Assembly (NCBI RefSeq): GCF_013410655.1
Contig: NZ_JACCFP010000001.1
Span: 3,867,501-3,931,500, forward strand
Source: Nocardioides thalensis
GTDB lineage: Bacteria > Actinomycetota > Actinomycetes > Propionibacteriales > Nocardioidaceae
Direction of reading: 5' to 3'
DNA: 64,000 nt
Part shown: piece after piece, positions 50,539-57,062 of the stretch
How positions within the stretch are numbered: position 1 is the first letter of the stretch
How the letters are laid out: each line of letters starts with the position of its first letter
Position numbers and translations under genes: made by a program
Notes under the pieces: model-generated
Told to the model about the DNA's origin: nothing
The model's input: only the letters and a program-made list of their open reading frames with translations
The model's database searches: none

Positions 50539-51516
50539 ATGACCGCCACGCAGAACGAGTACGTCGCCAGCCTGCCCATGATCCTCGACCAGGTCGAGGT
50601 CCGGTCGGTCGAGCGCGTCTCGCCGTCGTACGTCCGGATCGAGCTGGGCGGCGACTGCCTCGCGGAGTTCGGCGTCCCCGGCAAGATCTACGACCAGCGG
50701 ATCAAGCTGGTCTTCCCCAACGCGGCGGGCAACCTGCCGTCGTTCGAGGGCATGGACGACTCCTGGTGGGCCACGTGGCTGCAGATCCCCGAGGACGAAC
50801 GCGGCTCGATGCGCACCTACACGGTGCGCGACGTGCTCGGCGAGGGCGAGGACACGCGGCTCGTCGTCGACATCGTAGTCCACGAGGCCGAGCACGCCGA
50901 CGACGCGGGCAAGGGCAACGCCTGGGCGCAGCGCGCGCAGGCGGGCGACCGGCTGGTGCTGCTGGCACCGCGGCGCGGGCACGAGTACGGCGGCATCGAG
51001 TGGGCGCCCGGTACGGCGAGCCGTCTGCTCATCGTCGGCGACGAGACCGCCGTGCCCGCGATCCGCGGCGTGCTGCGCGACCTGCCGGCCGACGCGGAGG
51101 GCGCGGCCTTCCTCGAGGTGCCGACCTCAGACGACATCCAGCGCGACGTGACCAAGCCCGAGGGCGTCGAGCTCACCTGGCTGCCGCGTGAGGGCTCGCC
51201 CCGCGGCGCCAGCCTTCACGCCGCCGCGATCGCCTACCTGACCGGCGCCGCGGCGGCGCCGCCCGCCGTCAGCGACGAGGACATCGACCCCGACCTGTGG
51301 GAGACGCCGGTCCACTCCTCCTCCGGCGAGGAGGTCGCCGAGTCGACCGTGATCCCCGACTCCGGCACGCCGTACGCCGGCCTCTACGCGTGGATCGCCG
51401 GCGAGTCCAAGGTCGTCACCGGCCTGCGCCGCCAGCTGGTCAACGAGCTCGGCATCGACCGCAAGCAGGTCGCCTTCATGGGCTACTGGCGCGAGGGCGT
51501 CGCCATGCGCTCCTGA
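50539..51516 (+). CDS. Siderophore-interacting protein (ferric-siderophore reductase)
   Basis: A 325-residue flavoprotein of the SIP family (ViuB-like), which reduces ferric siderophores with NAD(P)H or ferredoxin to release iron. The FAD-binding part has YDQRIKLVFP, SMRTYTVRDVLG (typical RxYTxR motif) and VVDIVVHEAEHADDAG. The NAD(P)-like part has LLIVGDETAVPAIRGVLRD and a C-terminal segment WIAGESKVVTGLRRQLVNEL, then QVAFMGYWREG. A ~45-residue acidic loop sits before the last segment. An iron box directly precedes the ATG. No siderophore synthesis or transport genes lie nearby. Confidence 0.93.
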   Translation: MTATQNEYVASLPMILDQVEVRSVERVSPSYVRIELGGDCLAEFGVPGKIYDQRIKLVFPNAAGNLPSFEGMDDSWWATWLQIPEDERGSMRTYTVRDVLGEGEDTRLVVDIVVHEAEHADDAGKGNAWAQRAQAGDRLVLLAPRRGHEYGGIEWAPGTASRLLIVGDETAVPAIRGVLRDLPADAEGAAFLEVPTSDDIQRDVTKPEGVELTWLPREGSPRGASLHAAAIAYLTGAAAAPPAVSDEDIDPDLWETPVHSSSGEEVAESTVIPDSGTPYAGLYAWIAGESKVVTGLRRQLVNELGIDRKQVAFMGYWREGVAMRS

Positions 51517-51521
51517 GCCCG

Positions 51522-51606
51522 CCGAACCGGCACGGTTGGCGCGCCGAACGGGCAGGGTTGGCGTGACGAACGGGCACGGTTGGTTGGCCGAACCGGCACG
51601 GTTGGC
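51522..51606 (+). repeat. Four direct repeats CCGAACCGGCACGGTTGGC
   Basis: Units of 19 bp start at 51522, 51544, 51565 and 51588, so the period is 21-23 bp. Each unit is itself a small dyad (CCRAAC ... GGTTGG). They fill the gap between the convergent siderophore-interacting protein and SDR genes. Three units of the same type in inverted orientation lie upstream of the SDR gene at 52516-52578, so the SDR gene is bracketed. Confidence 0.85.
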
Positions 51607-51617
51607 GGCGCGAGCCG

Positions 51618-52475
51618 TCAGCTCCGCCGGCGGAGGCCCTTCACCACTGCGACGCCGCTGGAGACCTTGTCCATGAGCGCGACAGCGATCTTCGGTACGT
51701 CGGTGCCGACCGGCGCGATCGGCTTCAGCATCGCGTCCGTGCCGCCGTCGGCGTACACCACCGATCCGACGAGCAGGCTCGCGGCCGGCGACAGCAGGAA
51801 CGCGATCAGCTCGGCGACCTCGTCGGCGCGGCCACCGCGGCCGATCGCCGACGGGTAGGCCTTCACGAACGCGCCGAGCTTGGGGTCGGCCTTCATCTGG
51901 TCCGACATCGGCGTCTCGATGAGCCCGGGCGCGACGGCGTTGAGGCGGATGCCTGCGCCGCCCCACTCGGCCTTCACGCCCTCGCGACGCGCCCAGTAGG
52001 CCACGGCCGCCTTGGTCGCCGGGTAGACGTGGACGGGCTCGCTCGCCTCGGCCGACGTGCGGGCGGCGGCCTCGTCGCCCCTGAGGCAGGCGCTGGCGAC
52101 GTCGGCGGCCCAGCCGGGCTGGGCGGTGACGGAGTTGGACGAGAGGAAGACGACCGCGGAGCCGTCCGACATGAGCGGCCGCAGCCCGTCGACCAGGTCG
52201 ACCGCGCCGAAGTAGTTGACCGAGACCATCACCGCCGGGTCGAGGCCGGTCACCGGCCCGAGCCCCGCGCACGGCACGACTCCGGCCAGGCCAGTGGCGG
52301 CGCGCTCGTTCACAGCCTGTACGGCGGCCGCGCGCCCGCCGGGCGTCGACAGGTCGGCGTCGATGTCGCTCCCGCGCAGGTCGATGCCGATGACCTCGTG
52401 CCCGTCGGACGTCAGCCGGCGGACGACGGCCGCCCCGATCCCCGAGGCGGCGCCGCTGACGACGTACGTTCCCAT
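51618..52475 (-). CDS. SDR family oxidoreductase (hydroxysteroid-dehydrogenase-like)
   Basis: A 285-residue SDR with Rossmann motif SGAASGIGAAVVRRL (residues ~7-21), GIDLRGSDIDADLS, VVPCAGLG, and catalytic SSNSV and YPATKAAVAYWARR (Tyr and Lys). The order and shortened beta-2/beta-3 region resemble 3-alpha-hydroxysteroid dehydrogenase/carbonyl reductases. The ATG at 52475 is chosen; ATG at 52484 is in frame. A perfect 20-bp palindrome with the KstR consensus lies just upstream. The gene is bracketed by inverted repeat arrays. The long open frame extending to 53393 is a shadow of the CocE-type gene. Confidence 0.88.
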   Translation of the reverse strand: MGTYVVSGAASGIGAAVVRRLTSDGHEVIGIDLRGSDIDADLSTPGGRAAAVQAVNERAATGLAGVVPCAGLGPVTGLDPAVMVSVNYFGAVDLVDGLRPLMSDGSAVVFLSSNSVTAQPGWAADVASACLRGDEAAARTSAEASEPVHVYPATKAAVAYWARREGVKAEWGGAGIRLNAVAPGLIETPMSDQMKADPKLGAFVKAYPSAIGRGGRADEVAELIAFLLSPAASLLVGSVVYADGGTDAMLKPIAPVGTDVPKIAVALMDKVSSGVAVVKGLRRRS

Positions 52476-52486
52476 GCCGGACATCC

Positions 52487-52506
52487 AACTAGAACGCGTT
52501 CTAGTT
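52487..52506 (-). promoter_or_regulatory. KstR-like operator, perfect 20-bp palindrome
   Basis: The palindrome with core TAGAACGCGTTCTA (52490-52503) extends to AACT...AGTT on both sides. It fits TNNAACNNGTTNNA exactly and is the most symmetric of the five such sites in the window. It lies 11 bp upstream of the SDR ATG, so binding would block transcription initiation directly. Confidence 0.78.
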
Positions 52507-52515
52507 GTCGAGTTC

Positions 52516-52578
52516 GCCAACCGTGCCGGTTCGACCCGCCAACCGTGCCCGTTCGACCCGCCAACCGGGCCCGTTCGA
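52516..52578 (-). repeat. Three inverted-orientation GCCAACCGTGCCGGTTCGG-type repeats
   Basis: Units starting GCCAACCG at 52516, 52538 and 52560 have a 22-bp period and are reverse complements of the array at 51522-51606. They lie between the KstR-like operator of the SDR gene and the end of the CocE-type hydrolase gene. Confidence 0.82.
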
Positions 52579-52582
52579 CGGG

Positions 52583-54475
52583 TCAGCGCACGGGGAGGGT
52601 GATCCGGGAGGGGTGCTTCGGACCGGTGTGGAGGGTGATCGGGAGCGCCTGCCCGACCAGGTCGGGCAGCGGCGGGAGCAGGTGCGGCACGTCGTAGCCC
52701 TGGATCGCGATCCGCAGCCGGTGACCGGGACGGATCACCGCGCCGGTCGGGAAGATCTCGACGTCGACCGGCGCGACCTGGCCGGCGGCGAGCCTGGCCT
52801 TGGCCTCGCGGGTGAACGGGTGGAACGCCTGGATCAGCTCGCCGTCGAGGTAGCGCGACTTCGACCGGATCAGCTTGCGGTGCGCGATCGTCTGCCAGCC
52901 GCCGGTGATCCGGTGGACGGTTCCGTCCGGCGCGACGTCCTCGATCGCCACGGAGAGCATGCCGTCGCCACCGGCCGTGGAGACGTAGAGCCGCGCGTTG
53001 AGCGGTCCCTGGAACCGGACGGCCCGCTTGACCGGCGCGGTCTCGAAGGTCAGGCCGGAGAGGTCGTTGAGCGCGTTGTTCTCGAAGCACGGGTTGGAGC
53101 CGAGGAAGCCGTTCATCACCCCGGCGGTCCACTGGTTGGCCGAGCGCGTGCACAGGCCGGAGACCGGCAGCGGCACCAGCAGCGACTCCCCCGCCTTCGG
53201 GTCGGTGCGACGCAGCACGCCCGCCGCTCCACCCATGCCGGCCTTGCCGGAGAGTGCGTAGGACCGCGCGGACAGGTCGCCCGCGATCCATCGCTTGGTG
53301 CGCACCCAGCGGTCCGAGCCCTGCTCGTAGTAGCTGACCGGTGGGATCTCGTCGAGGTCGGTGTCGCGACCCTTGATCCACTTGTCGAACCACCGCAGCT
53401 GCAGCTCCTGAAGGGAGCCGTAGCCGGCGTCGCCGACGTCGGCGCCCGACGAGCCCTCGAGGTGGTCCCAGGGGCCGACGATCATCTTGACCGGCGCACC
53501 GTTGCGCTGGAGGCGCTCGAACACCAAGGGCGTCCCGCGCTGGAAGAGGTCGTACTGCCCGCCGACGAGGAACGTCGGCACGGTCACGTCGTCGAGGTAC
53601 TCGATCGGCGAGCGCTCGCGGTAGAACGGCCCGTCGTACGCCGGCTCACCGCCGAGGATCGCCTGGAGCATCAGCGGCAGCGTGAACGTCGTGCCGGTCG
53701 TGAGCCGGTCGAACAGCATCTGGAAGGCGTTGTCAGGATCGCTGCCGGCGTACGCCGGTGGGATCACGCCGGTCGCGGTGACCAGGCCCATCCAGAGCGG
53801 GATGAAGCCGACGTCGATCTGGCCACCGGAGGCGACGACGTCGCGGTAGACGTCGGCCGACGGCACCTGCGGGAAGATCGCCTTGAGGCCGTCCGGGTGG
53901 TGGCCGGCCGCAAAGAGCTGGCTGATGCCCTTGTAGGACGCGCCCGTCATGCCGACCTTGCCGTTGCTCCACGGCTGCTCGTGGGCCCACTGCACGATGG
54001 CGCCGGCGTCCTTGTTCTCCCGCGCGCTGAACGCCTCCCACACCCCGTTGGAGCTGCCCGTGCCGCGGGCGTCGACGGTGAGCTGGGCGTAGCCCCGCTT
54101 GACCAGGTAGTCGGCCCCGCCGCCGAGCACCGCCTCGCCGCCGCCCGCGAGGACGGCCTTGTTGTAGGCGGTGATCGTGACGATCACCGGGAACTTCCGG
54201 TCGATGGCCACACCGTCGGCGTCGGCCGGGAGCACCAGGTCGCCGCGCAGGGTGACGCCGTCGTCCATGACGATCGGCAGGTCCCTGCGGGTCACGGTCC
54301 CGGGGTACTGCTCGGGTCGCGGCTCCCAGTCGCCGGCCGCGGGCGCGGTGCGCGCCGGAGCCGCTGGGGGTACGGCGCCCGCGGCGGAGGTCGGGACGGG
54401 GAGACCCGCCGAGCCGGCCGCGAGTGCGGCGGTGATCGCGGTTGCGCCGAGGGCGCGCCGGAGCAGGTGGCTCAT
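52583..54475 (-). CDS. CocE/NonD family hydrolase (X-Pro dipeptidyl-peptidase-like), secreted
   Basis: A 630-residue secreted serine hydrolase. The signal peptide is at residues 1-32 (RRALGATAITAALAAGSAG then PVPTSAAGA). The catalytic domain has YAQLTVDARGTGSSNGVWEA (oxyanion-hole region), the nucleophile in KVGMTGASYKGISQLF, VGGQYDLFQRG (Asp region) and a His in IVGPWDHLEGSSGADVG. The C-terminal ~200 residues form a jelly-roll domain (LNARLYVSTAGGDGMLSVA, then RPGHRLRIAIQGYDVPHL) typical of CocE and X-Pro peptidases. Substrates in the family include acyl esters and peptides. It has a near-consensus KstR-like site upstream. Confidence 0.9.
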   Translation of the reverse strand: MSHLLRRALGATAITAALAAGSAGLPVPTSAAGAVPPAAPARTAPAAGDWEPRPEQYPGTVTRRDLPIVMDDGVTLRGDLVLPADADGVAIDRKFPVIVTITAYNKAVLAGGGEAVLGGGADYLVKRGYAQLTVDARGTGSSNGVWEAFSARENKDAGAIVQWAHEQPWSNGKVGMTGASYKGISQLFAAGHHPDGLKAIFPQVPSADVYRDVVASGGQIDVGFIPLWMGLVTATGVIPPAYAGSDPDNAFQMLFDRLTTGTTFTLPLMLQAILGGEPAYDGPFYRERSPIEYLDDVTVPTFLVGGQYDLFQRGTPLVFERLQRNGAPVKMIVGPWDHLEGSSGADVGDAGYGSLQELQLRWFDKWIKGRDTDLDEIPPVSYYEQGSDRWVRTKRWIAGDLSARSYALSGKAGMGGAAGVLRRTDPKAGESLLVPLPVSGLCTRSANQWTAGVMNGFLGSNPCFENNALNDLSGLTFETAPVKRAVRFQGPLNARLYVSTAGGDGMLSVAIEDVAPDGTVHRITGGWQTIAHRKLIRSKSRYLDGELIQAFHPFTREAKARLAAGQVAPVDVEIFPTGAVIRPGHRLRIAIQGYDVPHLLPPLPDLVGQALPITLHTGPKHPSRITLPVR

Positions 54476-54491
54476 CGTGGGAACTCCTCGC

Positions 54492-54505
54492 TGGAACGTG
54501 TTCTC
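54492..54505 (-). promoter_or_regulatory. Near-consensus KstR-like site upstream of CocE-type gene
   Basis: TGGAACGTGTTCTC matches TNNAACNNGTTNNA except for the final A (C here). It lies 16 bp upstream of the start codon, like the site of the neighbouring SDR gene. Confidence 0.55.
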
Positions 54506-54550
54506 AACGAGGGGACCCTAACCGCGGTCACGCCGGGCGGCGGGTGCCGC

Positions 54551-54685
54551 TCAGCTGCTGGGCCAGCTGTCGCGGCGCGCCCTTCGCGCGGACTTGGCCC
54601 GCGACGCGACCCGCTGGCGGCTGGCACGGTCGATGCGCTCGGCGATCTCCTGACGGACCCGGAGCTCGGTCGTCGGCTCGATCAT
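54551..54685 (-). CDS. Small basic protein, 44 residues
   Basis: An ATG-started ORF of 44 codons with a very strong ribosome site (GGAGGAGGAAATCACG before ATG 54685). The product begins MIEPTTELRVRQEIAERIDR and continues RASRQRVASRAKSARRARRD, ending WPSS. One amphipathic, Arg-rich helix is expected. The strong ribosome site makes it a likely real gene although too short for routine prediction. It resembles in composition the 50-residue ORF at 16809-16961 (shared RASR and RRxRRxSW-like patterns). Function unknown; nucleic-acid or membrane binding is conceivable. Confidence 0.65.
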   Translation of the reverse strand: MIEPTTELRVRQEIAERIDRASRQRVASRAKSARRARRDSWPSS

Positions 54686-54803
54686 CGTGATTTCCTCCTC
54701 CCGAGGGTGCCTGCTGCGTCTTCGTGGACCTGTTGGCTTGTGCTCTTACTCAAGCACCGAGCACCGACATCGGCCCGGGCTGTCGGCGGCTGTCGGCGGC
54801 CGG

Positions 54804-55631
54804 TCAGATGGCCGCGAGCACCACGTCTCCAGACACCGTCGACGCCCGCAGCTCGACGTGGTCGGCGCCCGGCTCCGGCTGCCCGACACCCTCGATCGAG
54901 GAGGTCAGCCGGCCGGTGACCGTGGTGACGTCGGTCCAGACCGGGGTGCCGGCGGGGATGCCGATCCGGACGCTGCCGGAGGCACCCTTGCTGGTGATGC
55001 GACCACGGCGGGCGGCGCGGATGACGGTGTCGCCCGACCCGGTCTTCATCGCGACGTCGCCCTCGGCGTCGGCGATCTCGAGGTCGCCCGAGCCGGTCTT
55101 GACGACCACCGAGCCGAGGCTGTGCTCGATGACCACGTCACCCGAGCCCGTGGACACGGCGGCGGTCGCGCGCACCTCGCCGAGGTGGACGTCGCCGGAG
55201 CCGCTGCGCACGCGCAGCTCCTCGGCGGCGTCGGCGATGTCGACGTCGCCCGAGCCGGTGTCGATCACGCCGACCTCCGCCAGCCGCTCGAACCGGACGT
55301 CGCCGGAGCCGCACTTGACCCGGGCGCCGCCGACGAGTCCGGTGGCGACGACGTCGGCACTGCCGCTCTTGACGTCGACCCGGCTGCGGGTCGGCACCGT
55401 GATGGTCATGACGAGCGACTGGTCGCCGCTGAAGATGCCGGACGCGCGCCACTTCGGCGCGATGACGGAGATCTGGTGACCGTCCTGCGTCACCGTGACC
55501 TCGTCGGCGCGCTTGCCGGCGACGAGGACCTTGCTCTCGGTGACGTCGGCGGCGGTGATGGCGATCGACCCGGAGCTGTTCTCGACGAAGAGCTCGATCG
55601 GCTCGGGGGTGCTGAAGGCGTACTCGGACAT
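54804..55631 (-). CDS. DUF4097 family beta-helix-like repeat protein
   Basis: A 275-residue protein made of short strands repeating GSGDV-type turns: KCGSGDVRF, DTGSGDVDI, RSGSGDVHL, STGSGDVVI, KTGSGDLEI and KTGSGDTVI at ~18-20-residue intervals, which should stack as a right-handed beta-helix (DUF4097). No signal peptide or membrane anchor is visible. It follows the ribbon-helix-helix protein gene by 22 bp, a common actinobacterial pairing, and probably shares its promoter. These proteins are thought to be scaffolds or envelope-stress related; the role is unknown. Confidence 0.88.
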   Translation of the reverse strand: MSEYAFSTPEPIELFVENSSGSIAITAADVTESKVLVAGKRADEVTVTQDGHQISVIAPKWRASGIFSGDQSLVMTITVPTRSRVDVKSGSADVVATGLVGGARVKCGSGDVRFERLAEVGVIDTGSGDVDIADAAEELRVRSGSGDVHLGEVRATAAVSTGSGDVVIEHSLGSVVVKTGSGDLEIADAEGDVAMKTGSGDTVIRAARRGRITSKGASGSVRIGIPAGTPVWTDVTTVTGRLTSSIEGVGQPEPGADHVELRASTVSGDVVLAAI

Positions 55632-55653
55632 GGGGTCTCCTGTGTCGGGCGGC

Positions 55654-56220
55654 TCAGAGCCAGCCGGTCATGCGGCGGTTGCCGCGCTTGTTGCCGAAGG
55701 GAAAGTCGCCGCCGAACGGGATGCTCGACAGGTCGACGTCGATGTGGATCGCGTCGTCGTTGGTCGCGCCGCGGACCAGGTTGACGAGCCAGGTGTTGAG
55801 GGACTGACCGACGCGGCCCGCGGCCTCCTCCGCCTTGGCCTTCACCGACTCGGGCATCCGGAGCGTGATCCGGGCCAGGCCCTCCTCCTCGCCCGGCGCC
55901 GCCGGCGCGGCGGGAGGCGCCGGCGGGGCCGGCGGCACGGGCGGGACCGGACCGGAGGCCGCGGCCGGCGTACCGGCATCGACGACGAAGTCCAGGTCGC
56001 GCCCCGACAGACGTACGTCGACGCCGCCGCTCGGCATGGACGCGGTGATCTCGGCGGCCGCCTGGCTGATCGCCTCCATCAGCGCGAGCCGGACGGACGG
56101 GTCGAGCGCGTAGCCGAGTCGCTCGGCGGCCTCGCGGGCCTCCGGGCCGGCACCCTCCGCCGCTGCGAGCAGGTCGCGGCGGATGCTGTCGACGTAGGGC
56201 GTGATGTCCATGTGCATCAC
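55654..56220 (-). CDS. Ribbon-helix-helix (HicB-antitoxin-like) DNA-binding protein
   Basis: A 188-residue protein. The N-terminal ~85 residues form helices and strands (MDITPYVDSIRRDLLAAAEG, then GVDVRLSGRDLDFVVDAG), followed by a Pro/Ala linker and a ribbon-helix-helix domain in LARITLRMPESVKAKAEEAA and GRVGQSLNTWLVNLVRGA. The C-terminus is Gly/Arg/Asn-rich. The start may be GTG 56220, ATG 56217 or ATG 56211; no clear ribosome site is seen. Two ATGACGTCAT palindromes directly upstream should be its own operators. The DUF4097 gene follows. Confidence 0.82.
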   Translation of the reverse strand: MMHMDITPYVDSIRRDLLAAAEGAGPEAREAAERLGYALDPSVRLALMEAISQAAAEITASMPSGGVDVRLSGRDLDFVVDAGTPAAASGPVPPVPPAPPAPPAAPAAPGEEEGLARITLRMPESVKAKAEEAAGRVGQSLNTWLVNLVRGATNDDAIHIDVDLSSIPFGGDFPFGNKRGNRRMTGWL

Positions 56221-56221
56221 T

Positions 56222-56242
56222 ATGACGTCATGATGACGTCAT
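56222..56242 (-). promoter_or_regulatory. Double ATGACGTCAT operator upstream of RHH gene
   Basis: Two perfect palindromes ATGACGTCAT lie at 56222-56231 and 56233-56242, with centres 11 bp apart, one helical turn. Ribbon-helix-helix proteins bind such adjacent half-turn sites cooperatively, so autoregulation of the RHH/DUF4097 unit is likely. Confidence 0.78.
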
Positions 56243-56243
56243 G

Positions 56244-56966
56244 TCAATGGCGTTGTGATGTCAGATTGCTACGCCGATCTGTCGGACGGCGTAGATCTCG
56301 CCGTTCCCGTCGATCCAAAGCTCGACCGCCCATGCGTCGCGACAGGTCGCGGGCTCCGGCTCGGTAAGGCGCACGACGTCCGCGTCCGGAAACTCGGAGG
56401 CGACGTCCTCCCCCGCGGGGCACGTGGACCGGGCCCACGGACGGGACAACGCGCCCCCGATAGCGGGCGATGGTGGCGACGGGGTCGATCGCGCAGCTGG
56501 GAAAGCCGAGTCCGGAGCACCCGCTCCATCCGTCGCGTCGCTCGGGCTCGTCGTTCCACGGGAGGCTGAACCCCGGCGCGAAGTGGCGCACCCGGTCGGC
56601 GAAGTCGGGCGCTAAGCGCAGGACCAGCACTTCTCGCTGTTCGGTCTTCATCAGCGCGAGCGCACGCCGTACGGCGATGCCGCTCGCCCATGCCTCGTCC
56701 AGGGCGGCACCTTCCTCCGGCAGCGCGTCGGTCGGCAGCTCGCCGTTCCAGCGGCGACGGCGGGCGTCGTGCAGCGTGTTGACGAGCACCCGGTGCACGT
56801 AGGCGTCCGGGTGGTCGGCCCGGCTGACCTTCCGCCACGAGCGGTAGCACTTCAGCAGCGCCGCCTGCACGACGTCCTCCGCGTCGACACGCGGGCAGCC
56901 GAGCAGCACCGCGGTCCGCACCAAGCCGGTGCGGCGCTGGGCGACGTACGTGCTGAAGTCCATCAC
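56244..56966 (-). CDS. SigE-family sigma factor, region 4 missing, fused to a lipoprotein-gene fragment
   Basis: The first ~125 residues are a SigE-family ECF-like sigma factor: region 2 in RRTGLVRTAVLLGCPRVDAE, DVVQAALLKCYRSWRKVSRA and AYVHRVLVNTLHDARRRRWN, then the start of region 4, RRALALMKTEQREVLVLRL. Instead of the region 4 helix-turn-helix the frame runs into APDFADRVRHFAPGFSLPWN and CSGLGFPSCAIDPVATIARY, which resembles the secreted domain of the PASTA lipoprotein at 58712-59554. A probable 1-nt frameshift at 56454-56458 then separates this from the true end (see the remnant entry). The sigma factor should be unable to bind -35 elements, so it is most likely inactive. Confidence 0.62.
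   Translation of the reverse strand: MMDFSTYVAQRRTGLVRTAVLLGCPRVDAEDVVQAALLKCYRSWRKVSRADHPDAYVHRVLVNTLHDARRRRWNGELPTDALPEEGAALDEAWASGIAVRRALALMKTEQREVLVLRLAPDFADRVRHFAPGFSLPWNDEPERRDGWSGCSGLGFPSCAIDPVATIARYRGRVVPSVGPVHVPRGGGRRLRVSGRGRRAPYRAGARDLSRRMGGRALDRRERRDLRRPTDRRSNLTSQRH
56261..56625 (-). pseudogene. Remnant of a gene related to the PASTA lipoprotein C-terminal domain
   Basis: In the sigma frame the residues FADRVRHFAPGFSLPWNDEP and later ATIARYRG, and in a second frame after the GGGGG run (56454-56458) PDADVVRLTEPEPATCRDAW and AVELWIDGNGEIYAVRQIGV, add up to one continuous domain. Its end matches the end of the nearby lipoprotein (CVDYWAVELYVDADDRIAAA). The 5' part, including any signal peptide, is missing, so a deletion seems to have joined a truncated sigma gene to the 3' end of this second gene. 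Confidence 0.6.
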
Positions 56967-57007
56967 CCTCCAGACCGCCTGGAGGCCGGATCGGTTCCGG
57001 CCGCGAG

Positions 57008-57053
57008 GTCGTAGGAGTCAGCGTGGTCTATAGGTCACTCTCACTCCTACGAC
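57008..57053. terminator. Inverted repeat after the DUF885 gene
   Basis: GTCGTAGGAGT (57008-57018) and ACTCCTACGAC (57043-57053) are perfect 11-bp arms with a 24-nt loop that itself has a partial dyad around TCTATAGG. The right arm begins 10 bp downstream of the DUF885 stop. It could be a terminator for that gene; no T-run follows. Confidence 0.6.
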
Positions 57054-57062
57054 TCCGGAAGG

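Noticed and set aside
51618..53393. A single 591-codon frame suggesting a fusion of the SDR with upstream coding sequence
   Set aside because: The extra ~300 codons lie antiphase to the CocE-type gene on the same strand and cross the repeat array and operator; the SDR starts properly at 52475.
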